Positions 1-5,302 of a stretch of 5,306 nt of DNA are shown piece by piece. A model generated the notes under the pieces. The model was not told where the DNA came from. It did not search any database and worked only from the letters and a program-made list of their open reading frames with translations. How positions within the stretch are numbered: the stretch's first letter is position 1; each line of letters opens with the position of its first letter. Made by a program: the position numbers and the translations under genes. This DNA comes from Nitrospirota bacterium (GTDB taxonomy: Bacteria; Nitrospirota; Thermodesulfovibrionia; Thermodesulfovibrionales; Dissulfurispiraceae). The stretch covers positions 1 through 5,306 of the forward strand of contig JACREW010000243.1 in the NCBI GenBank assembly GCA_016212685.1, read 5' to 3'.

Positions 1-1
1 C

Positions 2-112
2 GATGTGCATTTTTATGCAGGCGCAAGGACATTTTTTCGGATAGATATTGACGGCAGGTTGATAAGCAACCCCATCTTTGTAAAGATGGCAGACGGGTCG
101 GTTAGAAACTAA
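2..112 (+). CDS. C-terminal end of an upstream protein (partial, family uncertain)
   Basis: An open frame enters from the left edge and runs for 36 codons to a TAA at 110-112. The tail reads like the end of a beta-rich domain, with the pieces RIDIDGR and SNPIFVK followed by a short polar end. An 'SNPIFV'-like ending preceded by an arginine-aspartate strand resembles the C-terminus of PHP-type metallohydrolases of the CehA/McbA kind, but this is a weak impression from a short fragment. Only 23 nt separate its stop from the WbqC-family start on the same strand, so it probably belongs to the same operon, which would then begin outside the window. The continuous frame, spacing and strand support a real gene; the function is not established. 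Confidence 0.6.
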   Translation, partial: DVHFYAGARTFFRIDIDGRLISNPIFVKMADGSVRN

Positions 113-135
113 GGCCTGTCGAGAAAAGGAGAAGT

Positions 136-825
136 ATGATTGCCGCTATTCATCAGCCGCAGTTTATGCCGTGGCTCGGTTATTTTGACAAGATGGACAG
201 GTGCGATGTTTTTATATTTCTTGATAATGTCCAGTACAAAAAAAATGAATACCAGAACAGAAACAGGGTAAAGACCTCTTGGGGCTGGCAGTGGCTTACT
301 GTGCCTGTGCATTACAGATTCACTCAAAAGATAAACGAGGTGTTGATAGACAATAGTGTTGACTGGCAGAAAAGACACCTGCATGCGCTCCAGACAAATT
401 ACGGGAAATCTCTTTATTTTGAAAGATACATAGGGCTTTTCAGGGAATTCTATCATCAGAAGGAGCATGTGATCTCAAAAGTTAATATAGACAGCGTCAT
501 ACTCCTGAAAGAAATGCTGGGGATAAAATCAGAGATCGCGACTGCCTCTGAAATGGAAGGTTTAAGGGACGAGCCTAATCTCAGGCTTATAGATATATGC
601 AAAAGGCTCGGCGCCGATACATACATAGCAGGCAGAGATGGTAATATATATATGAACCTTGAAATGTTTAAGGATGCAGGTATAAATGTGATATTTCAGG
701 AATTCAGGCATCCTGTCTATAGACAGGTGTTCGATAAATTTGAATATTTTATGTCTGCAATTGACCTGATTTTCAACTGCGGAGAAGAAAGCATGGATAT
801 AATCAGAAAGGAGAATGGACAGTGA
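136..825 (+). CDS. WbqC-family protein (surface polysaccharide biosynthesis)
   Basis: The 229-residue product has the hallmarks and usual length of the WbqC-like family. The N-terminal HQPQFMPWLGYF signature is at residues 6-17. A DNVQY...NRNR block lies at about 30-44 and a WLTVPV strand at 53-58. A glycine-containing AGRDGNIY segment is at 165-172, and the HPVYRQ motif at 192-197. No signal peptide or membrane segment is seen, so it should be cytoplasmic. WbqC proteins are found in O-antigen and other glycan loci; their reaction is not firmly known to me, and a role in modifying an amino-sugar nucleotide is an inference from neighbours. The ATG is preceded by AAGGAG at 126-131 with a 4-nt gap, which decides the start. 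The TGA overlaps the GTG start of the next gene by 4 nt, indicating translational coupling. A perfect 16-bp palindrome lies inside the gene at 712-727. Confidence 0.9.
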   Translation: MIAAIHQPQFMPWLGYFDKMDRCDVFIFLDNVQYKKNEYQNRNRVKTSWGWQWLTVPVHYRFTQKINEVLIDNSVDWQKRHLHALQTNYGKSLYFERYIGLFREFYHQKEHVISKVNIDSVILLKEMLGIKSEIATASEMEGLRDEPNLRLIDICKRLGADTYIAGRDGNIYMNLEMFKDAGINVIFQEFRHPVYRQVFDKFEYFMSAIDLIFNCGEESMDIIRKENGQ

Positions 826-1439
826 ATATACTCGCAATAAGCGCGCACCCCGATGATATTGAGATAGGCTGCGCCGGCACGATTGTCAAATGGAAAGAGA
901 AGGGTTATAAACTCTATCTTATGATAATGACTGACGGCTGCCTTGGGGGAGACACGGAATTAAGGCGAAAAGAACAGGAACAATCGGCAGAGATATTGGG
1001 TGTGGACGATATTTTCTGGGGCGGGTTTAAAGATACCGAACTCGAACATCAGGGAAGAAGGCTCATCGAGACAATTGAAGATGTCATGAAAAGAATAAAA
1101 CCGGAATTTGTGCTCGTAAATTATCCCGAAGATACGCATCAAGACCACAGGTCTCTCGCATGCGCCGCTGTTTCGGCAGCCCGATATTCTAAAAATGTCC
1201 TCTTCTATGAATGCCCTACATCCGTTGATTTTCATCCCACCGTGTTTGTAGATATATCTCACTCTATAGAAAAAAAGCTGAAAACACTCAGGTCTCATGC
1301 ATCTCAGGTATATAAAACAAACATAGAAGGTCTCTCCATCCTCGATATAGCCATGGCAATGGCGCACTTCAGGGGAACACAGGGCAGGGTAAAATATGCC
1401 GAAGGTTTCCAGCCATTGAGGCTCTTCGTAAATATATGA
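822..1439 (+). CDS. PIG-L/LmbE-family zinc-dependent N-deacetylase
   Basis: The 205-residue protein starts directly with a strand leading into AHPDD at residues 8-12, the metal-binding and catalytic motif of the PIG-L superfamily (MshB, BshB, GlcNAc-PI deacetylase). By family analogy His9 and Asp12 bind zinc and Asp11 is the general base. The second signature, HQDH at 106-109, supplies the third ligand, probably His109. All expected catalytic residues are therefore present. Members remove acetyl groups from N-acetylated sugars; the substrate cannot be read here, but the glycan neighbours point to a nucleotide- or lipid-linked GlcNAc-type sugar. There is no signal peptide, so it should act in the cytoplasm. 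The start is GTG at 822 inside a GTGA overlap with the upstream stop. AAGGAG at 808-813 lies 8 nt before it, a strong ribosome site supporting GTG. The gene ends in an ATGA overlap with the next start. Confidence 0.92.
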   Translation: MNILAISAHPDDIEIGCAGTIVKWKEKGYKLYLMIMTDGCLGGDTELRRKEQEQSAEILGVDDIFWGGFKDTELEHQGRRLIETIEDVMKRIKPEFVLVNYPEDTHQDHRSLACAAVSAARYSKNVLFYECPTSVDFHPTVFVDISHSIEKKLKTLRSHASQVYKTNIEGLSILDIAMAMAHFRGTQGRVKYAEGFQPLRLFVNI

Positions 1440-2530
1440 AGGTAATACCCCACTCAAAACCAACAATACAAGAAGATGATATAAAGGCGGTATCCGCTGT
1501 TTTAAAGAGATGTCTCATATCGCAGGGAGAAGGCGTTGAAAGGTTTGAAAAACTATTTTCTAAATATCACGGCATAAGAGGGGGAGTTGCCGTAAGCAGC
1601 GGCACGGCAGCGCTCCACATTGCCCTTCTTGCACTGGGCATTGGTAAAGGCGACGGCGTTATAGTTCCAACCTATGCTTGTATTGCGCCTTATAATGCTG
1701 TCAGATATACGGGGGCAACGCCCGTTCTTGCGGATACTGTAAAAGACGGATGGGCAATGGATGCCGAACGGATAGAAGATTATTTGAAAAGGGATTCAAA
1801 GAGGCGCGTCAGGGCAATAATCGTTGTCCACCTTTTTGGCAACCCTGTAAATATGGATGCCTTCATGGAGATATCGAAGAGGCGCTCGATTCCGGTAATT
1901 GAGGACTGCGCCTTATCATTAGGGGCAGAATATAAAGGTAAGAAAGTAGGCGCCTTTGGAGAGATTTCTATTTTTTCGTTTTATGCAACAAAGGTAATAA
2001 CAACAGGGGAAGGCGGGATGCTCATTTCAAATTCAAGGGAGATATTGGACCGCGCAATGGATTTGAGGGAGTATGATGAAAAAAAGGACGATACGCTAAG
2101 ATTTAACTACAAGATGACCGATTTTCAGGCAGCCATGGGTATAAGCCAGCTTAAAAAACTCCCGAAATTCATAGAACAGAGGAGGCGGATTGCAAAGAAC
2201 TATCTCGATAAATTGCAGAACCTTCCCCTGTCCCTGCCTGACCAATCCGAACATACAAAGGATATATATCACAGATTCGTTGTAAAGATAAAAAACGCCG
2301 ACAGGTTCATCGATGCTATGAGGAGAAAAGGCATTACATGCAAAAAGCCGGTATTCATGCCTGTTCACAGAATAGTTGAGCGCCGCGCACTTCCCAATGC
2401 GGAAAAAATATGGAAAGAGGCGGTCTCGCTGCCAATCTACCCGTCATTGGATAAGGATGCTGTTAAAAGGATAATAGGGTGCACAAAAAAAATTATAGAG
2501 GGAATGCGAATAAATGTCGGCTCAGCATAA
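1436..2530 (+). CDS. DegT/DnrJ/EryC1/StrS-family PLP-dependent sugar aminotransferase
   Basis: The 364-residue protein matches the family's length and fold-type I layout. SSGTAALHIAL at residues 54-64 is the phosphate-binding segment. VPTYAC at 77-82 is the usual VPxxT/A-like loop. Asp157 in VIEDC pairs with the pyridine nitrogen, and SFYATK(186)VITTGEGG carries the Schiff-base lysine. The family transfers an amino group, usually from glutamate, to a keto sugar nucleotide, giving 3- or 4-amino deoxysugars. Lys186 argues for an aminotransferase rather than a ColD-type dehydratase, where that lysine is replaced by histidine. The residue three after Asp157, commonly Gln or His, is Leu160 here. 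The ATG lies within a 4-nt ATGA overlap and the nearest purine-rich site (GAGG, 1418-1421) is 14 nt away. Initiation probably depends on coupling to the deacetylase gene. Which sugar is aminated is unknown. Confidence 0.93.
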   Translation: MKVIPHSKPTIQEDDIKAVSAVLKRCLISQGEGVERFEKLFSKYHGIRGGVAVSSGTAALHIALLALGIGKGDGVIVPTYACIAPYNAVRYTGATPVLADTVKDGWAMDAERIEDYLKRDSKRRVRAIIVVHLFGNPVNMDAFMEISKRRSIPVIEDCALSLGAEYKGKKVGAFGEISIFSFYATKVITTGEGGMLISNSREILDRAMDLREYDEKKDDTLRFNYKMTDFQAAMGISQLKKLPKFIEQRRRIAKNYLDKLQNLPLSLPDQSEHTKDIYHRFVVKIKNADRFIDAMRRKGITCKKPVFMPVHRIVERRALPNAEKIWKEAVSLPIYPSLDKDAVKRIIGCTKKIIEGMRINVGSA

Positions 2531-3671
2531 TAAAATAAAATGGGATGTATTCTATTCACTCGGAATAATCACCCTCATTATTCTTTCCCTGCCTCCTGTA
2601 ATGGATTGGTTCCACCAGAGGGGAGGAGTGCGATGGCTTCACATACTCCTTATATCCTGTCTGGTCAGCTTTGTTGCAACCCCTCCGGTCAAATACGCTG
2701 CCTTTAGGTTTAACATCCTTGACAACCCTGATGCGAGAAAGGTTCATGCCATCCCTACCCCGTTGATGGGAGGCATCGGCATATATCTTGCTTTTCTCAT
2801 ATCTACTATGAATAACGCCATTTTCTCCAGAGAGCTTTTTGCAATAGTCATCGGAGCAACCATTGTTTTTATATCAGGACTTCTCGACGATGCCGTGAAA
2901 TTATCGTCGAGAATAAGACTGCTGCTCCAGTTTTTTGCAGTTACAGTCTTACTTGCAAATGGCATATCGATCATCATATTCGAGCCGGGCATAACCGGCA
3001 TAATATTGAATTCACTTTTAACATACCTATGGATAATCGGGCTGACTAATTCCATGAATTTCTTCGATGGTATGGATGGTCTGGCTACAGGACTTTCTTT
3101 GATAATATCTCTCTTCATCGGGATTGTTGCATTTCAGACAAACCAGCCTTTCCTCGGCTGGCTGGCTGTTGCAATAATGGGAGCGGCTATCGGATTCCTG
3201 CCGTATAATTTCGGACCGAGAAGGCCGGCCGGGATATTTCTCGGCGATTCGGGCAGCAATTTTCTGGGGTTTACCCTGTCATCCATCGCAGTTATGGGAG
3301 AGTGGTCGGAAAAGAGCATGGTCTCATCCCTTGTAACGCCTATTCTGATATTTTCGATACTTATATACGATCTGATTTATGTAACTGTAAACAGAATTGC
3401 AACCGGCAAGGTTAGCAATATCAGGGAATGGTTGGATTATGTAGGGAAGGATCATTTGCACCACCGGATTGCAAATTTACTGGGAAGCAAGAGAAAAAGC
3501 GTGCTCTTTATATATTTCTTATCATTCACTATGGCATTAAATGCCCTGCTGCTGAGAACCGCTGACGCTGTTTCATCCGTCATCCTTCTCTTTCAGGCGA
3601 CTTGTATTCTGGTCATAGTGACTATCGCAGAAATAGCAGGGAATAAAACATCTAAAGCTAATGGTCGATAG
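2514..3671 (+). CDS. WecA/MraY-type undecaprenyl-phosphate sugar-1-phosphate transferase (glycosyltransferase family 4)
   Basis: This 385-residue polytopic membrane protein would transfer a HexNAc-1-phosphate-type group from a UDP-sugar to undecaprenyl phosphate, the first membrane step of a glycan. Family motifs appear in order: DNPDARKVH at 70-78 followed by PLMGG; DDAVK at 125-129 (the DDxxK Mg site); NSMNFFDGMDG at 179-189; GDSGSNF at 244-250; and HLHHR at 314-318 in the cytosolic loop. Hydrophobic segments separate them throughout. WecA-like enzymes are favoured over MraY by the DNPD start and the HLHHR loop, and by the glycan neighbours. The ATG overlaps the aminotransferase by 17 nt with GAGGG at 2498-2502 upstream. 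The N-terminus carries an extra hydrophobic stretch (about 13-30) before the segment where the family usually begins. An in-frame GTG at 2628 with a strong purine-rich site would give a 347-residue form. The donor sugar is unknown. Confidence 0.92.
   Translation: MSAQHNKIKWDVFYSLGIITLIILSLPPVMDWFHQRGGVRWLHILLISCLVSFVATPPVKYAAFRFNILDNPDARKVHAIPTPLMGGIGIYLAFLISTMNNAIFSRELFAIVIGATIVFISGLLDDAVKLSSRIRLLLQFFAVTVLLANGISIIIFEPGITGIILNSLLTYLWIIGLTNSMNFFDGMDGLATGLSLIISLFIGIVAFQTNQPFLGWLAVAIMGAAIGFLPYNFGPRRPAGIFLGDSGSNFLGFTLSSIAVMGEWSEKSMVSSLVTPILIFSILIYDLIYVTVNRIATGKVSNIREWLDYVGKDHLHHRIANLLGSKRKSVLFIYFLSFTMALNALLLRTADAVSSVILLFQATCILVIVTIAEIAGNKTSKANGR
2618..2630 (+). promoter_or_regulatory. Possible internal ribosome site and GTG start in the WecA-like gene
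   Basis: A run reading GAGGGGAGGA at 2618-2627 leads straight into an in-frame GTG at 2628-2630 (codon 39). Depending on which GAGG pairs with 16S rRNA, spacing is about 4-6 nt. Initiation here would remove the extra N-terminal hydrophobic segment and leave a 347-residue enzyme beginning just before the usual first helix of the family. The purine run may equally be plain Gln-Arg-Gly-Gly coding sequence, so both starts remain open. Confidence 0.35.
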
Positions 3672-3689
3672 GCGTTTAAACAAGCGCCT
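3670..3689 (+). terminator. Hairpin at the end of the glycan operon (candidate terminator)
   Basis: AGGCGTTT at 3670-3677 can pair with AAGCGCCT at 3682-3689 (eight pairs including one G-T) around an AAAC loop. It begins inside the TAG stop of the WecA-like gene. The bases after it are not T-rich, so it is not a canonical intrinsic terminator; it could be a 3' mRNA-protecting hairpin or a weak or Rho-assisted end. Its place after the last gene of the plus-strand run is the main support. Confidence 0.4.
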
Positions 3690-3771
3690 GCAAGATATAA
3701 CACTTCATATTTACGGCTGAAAAATAGTATACTAAAAAAGGTCGTTTCTGAAATTACTTGTACTCTTCGAT

Positions 3772-3777
3772 ATAATA
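3772..3777 (+). promoter_or_regulatory. -10 box of the probable tRNA-Arg promoter
   Basis: A perfect TATAAT lies 21 nt before the first base of the mature tRNA, which would place transcription start near 3784 and leave a leader of about 15 nt. No good -35 is visible at 16-18 nt; TTCTGA at 3747-3752 is a poor match with a 19-nt spacer. The rest of 3690-3798 is AT-rich, with no open frame or other structure I can support. An AGTATACT palindrome at 3727-3734 could hide another -10, but no partner was found. Confidence 0.5.
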
Positions 3778-3798
3778 CTCGATAATGTCCCATGAAAT

Positions 3799-3875
3799 GC
3801 GCCTGTAGCTCAGCGGATCAGAGCATCGGCCTCCGGAGCCGAGGGTCGGAGGTTCGAATCCTCTCAGGCGCGCCA
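3799..3875 (+). tRNA. tRNA-Arg (anticodon CCG, reads CGG)
   Basis: A complete 77-nt cloverleaf including encoded CCA can be folded by hand. The acceptor stem pairs GCGCCTG (3799-3805) with CAGGCGC (3865-3871). The D stem pairs GCTC (3808-3811) with GAGC (3821-3824). The anticodon stem pairs TCGGC (3826-3830) with GCCGA (3838-3842) around the loop CTCCGGA, giving anticodon CCG at 3833-3835. The T stem pairs GGAGG (3848-3852) with CCTCT (3860-3864), one G-T pair, around TTCGAAT. The discriminator is G (3872), and an A follows the GG of the D loop; both fit arginine identity rules. It converges with ribBA on the other strand, 56 nt from that gene's stop. It is a single tRNA, not part of a visible cluster. 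Confidence 0.96.
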
Positions 3876-3881
3876 ATAAGC

Positions 3882-3938
3882 GTCGGGTGTCGAGTGTCAA
3901 GAGTGGTGCGTCTGACGCTCCACGCATGACGCTACACA
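3882..3938. repeat. Degenerate seven-base repeat forming an imperfect inverted repeat, between tRNA-Arg and ribBA
   Basis: Eight consecutive seven-base units can be laid out from 3882 to 3937, each starting with G. Examples are GTCGGGT (3882-3888), GTCGAGT (3889-3895), GTCTGAC (3910-3916) and GCATGAC (3924-3930). The right half reads like the left half on the opposite strand. The core is a clean hairpin: GTGG (3903-3906) pairs with CCAC (3920-3923) and GCGT (3908-3911) with ACGC (3915-3918), with a T-T mismatch and a CTG loop. Pairing continues imperfectly outward to 3888/3938, for about 19 of 24 possible pairs including one wobble. The outermost unit contains the ribBA stop codon. It sits where two genes converge, so it may serve as a two-way transcript end, although neither side has a T-tract. 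Confidence 0.65.
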
Positions 3939-5146
3939 TTCTCTAAGATATGTCCCAATTTCTTTTTCTTGGTTTTGAGGTAAACGATATTCTTATCGTG
4001 CGGTTTTGACTCTGCGGCTACCCTTTCAACTACCTTCAATCCGTATCCTTCAAGGCCTATGATCTTTTTGGGATTGTTTGTCATAAGCCGCATCTTTCTT
4101 ACGCCGAGATCAACCAATATCTGCGCTCCGATCCCATAGTCGCGCAGGTCGGGCTTAAATCCGAGCTTGATGTTTGCCTCAACGGTATCGAGTCCCTTGT
4201 CCTGAAGCTCATACGCCTTCAGTTTGTTGGCAAGGCCTATGCCCCTTCCTTCCTGCCGCATATAAAGTATCACGCCTTTGCCTTCTTTTCGCACCATTTC
4301 CATCGCTTTATGCAGTTGGTCGCCGCAGTCGCATCTTTTAGAGCCGAACACGTCTCCTGTAAGGCATTCGGAGTGAACCCTGACGAGCACGTTGTCTTCC
4401 GGTTTGATCTCTCCTTTCACAAGGGCGATGTGAACATTGGGGTCTACATCATTTGCATATGCTATGGCCGTAAAATCGCCGCCGTATTCCGTGGGCATCT
4501 GGACATTTGCGACCCTTCTGACGAACCGCTCCGTTCGCATCCTGTGCTGAATGAGATCTTTTACCGTCACGATTTTCATATGATGTTTTTTTGAGAACTC
4601 CATCAACTCCGGCACTCTCGACATTGTTCCGTCTTCGTTCATTATTTCGCATATCACGCCGGCAGGATACAGCCCTGCAAGACGGGAAAGGTCTACGGAG
4701 CCTTCTGTCTGTCCCGCACGCTGGAGCACTCCTCCCGGCTTTGCCCTCAAGGGAAATACATGTCCGGGCCTTGCAATGTCTTCCGGTTTGGTTTGAGGGT
4801 TTATGGCTGTAAGTATTGTCACAGCCCTGTCCTTAGCGGATATTCCTGTGGTAACGCCTTTTTTTGCCTCGATAGATACGGTAAAGGCAGTGCCGAAAGA
4901 GGATGTATTGTCGTCGGTCATCATTGGAAGCTTTAATTCTTGGACCTTCTGCGGTGTTAAAGAAAGGCATATGAGACCTCGTCCGTGCTTTGCCATGAAA
5001 TTTATGGCCTCAGGAGTGATCTTCTCTGCTGCCATGCATAGGTCTCCCTCGTTTTCCCTGTCCTCATCGTCCACGAGGATGACCATCTTGCCCTTTGTTA
5101 TATCTTCAATGGCATCTTCTATGGTATTGAATTTATGTTTGTCCAT
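3932..5146 (-). CDS. ribBA: Bifunctional 3,4-dihydroxy-2-butanone-4-phosphate synthase / GTP cyclohydrolase II (RibBA)
   Basis: This cytoplasmic 404-residue enzyme, of normal length for RibBA, provides both starting reactions of riboflavin synthesis. The N-terminal RibB domain (about 7-204) makes dihydroxybutanone phosphate from ribulose 5-phosphate. It has the acidic loop DDEDRENEGD at 26-35, Cys60, RPGHVFPLRA at 126-135 and CEIMNEDGTM at 166-175. The C-terminal RibA domain (about 206-400) opens GTP. It has zinc cysteines 261, 272 and 274 in SECLTGDVFGSKRCDCG, then RQEGRGIGL at 297-305, DLRDYGIGAQIL at 333-344 and TNNPKK at 356-361. The RibB motif usually written GHTE reads GQTE here (Gln146), replacing a known metal-ligand histidine. 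GGAGG (5154-5158) lies 7 nt before the ATG. No other rib gene is adjacent in the window and no FMN riboswitch is visible. The last codons run into a seven-base repeat array. Confidence 0.97.
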   Translation of the reverse strand: MDKHKFNTIEDAIEDITKGKMVILVDDEDRENEGDLCMAAEKITPEAINFMAKHGRGLICLSLTPQKVQELKLPMMTDDNTSSFGTAFTVSIEAKKGVTTGISAKDRAVTILTAINPQTKPEDIARPGHVFPLRAKPGGVLQRAGQTEGSVDLSRLAGLYPAGVICEIMNEDGTMSRVPELMEFSKKHHMKIVTVKDLIQHRMRTERFVRRVANVQMPTEYGGDFTAIAYANDVDPNVHIALVKGEIKPEDNVLVRVHSECLTGDVFGSKRCDCGDQLHKAMEMVRKEGKGVILYMRQEGRGIGLANKLKAYELQDKGLDTVEANIKLGFKPDLRDYGIGAQILVDLGVRKMRLMTNNPKKIIGLEGYGLKVVERVAAESKPHDKNIVYLKTKKKKLGHILENV

Positions 5147-5166
5147 TTTAAAACCTCCGTTTAAAA

Positions 5167-5265
5167 CAGGCTATAGGCAATAGGCCATACGCGATAGGAC
5201 AAAATACAATTGCTTTCTTTTCCTGCCTTATTACCTATAGCCCAGCGCCTATTGTCTATTGCCTG
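5167..5265. repeat. Inverted repeat built from degenerate seven-base units in the ribBA leader
   Basis: Two 32-nt arms, 5167-5198 and 5234-5265, match as inverted copies at 25 of 32 positions and are separated by a 35-nt AT-rich spacer. Each arm begins with CAGGC when read inward and is made of seven-base units close to nATAGGC. In the left arm these are TATAGGC (5172-5178), AATAGGC (5179-5185), CATACGC (5186-5192) and GATAGGA (5193-5199). The right arm, on the minus strand, holds AATAGAC, AATAGGC, GCTGGGC and TATAGGT. If ribBA starts from the promoter proposed at 5273-5302, the whole element is transcribed in its 5' leader and can form a long stem-loop ending about 8 nt before the GGAGG ribosome site. 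It resembles a dispersed genomic repeat rather than a known riboswitch. Confidence 0.75.
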
Positions 5266-5272
5266 AAGTTTA

Positions 5273-5302
5273 AGTATAGCAAAATCGGCCGCTATCTTTC
5301 CA
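5273..5302 (-). promoter_or_regulatory. ribBA: Probable sigma-70-type promoter of ribBA
   Basis: On the minus strand a TATACT box (5273-5278) is preceded by TGC, making an extended -10. A TGGAAA hexamer (5297-5302, four of six matches to TTGACA) lies 18 nt further upstream. Transcription would start near 5266, giving a leader of about 120 nt occupied mostly by the inverted repeat. The extended -10 is the stronger part of the evidence. The remaining bases of the right edge show no gene. Confidence 0.5.

Noticed and set aside
109..468. Minus-strand open frame of 119 codons opposite the WbqC-family gene
   Set aside because: It lies opposite a clearly recognised gene with a ribosome site and family motifs, and its own translation matches no recognisable domain.
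3759..3764. TTGTAC as a -35 box for the tRNA promoter
   Set aside because: It lies only 7 nt before the TATAAT box, far too close for a sigma-70 promoter.
3799..3875. tRNA-Arg as an attachment site of an integrated element
   Set aside because: No integrase gene and no duplicated tRNA 3' end are seen in the window; the sequence right after the tRNA is the heptad array.
3754..3939. Minus-strand open frame of 61 codons across the tRNA gene
   Set aside because: It is the antisense reading of tRNA-Arg plus the heptad repeat; the peptide resembles the well-known spurious translations of tRNA genes and there is no supporting start context.
4310..5183. Plus-strand open frames opposite ribBA
   Set aside because: They are shadows of the strongly conserved RibBA frame, with no family motifs of their own.
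5167..5265. Possible CRISPR array
   Set aside because: The units are seven bases long, contiguous and degenerate, with no spacers and no cas genes.
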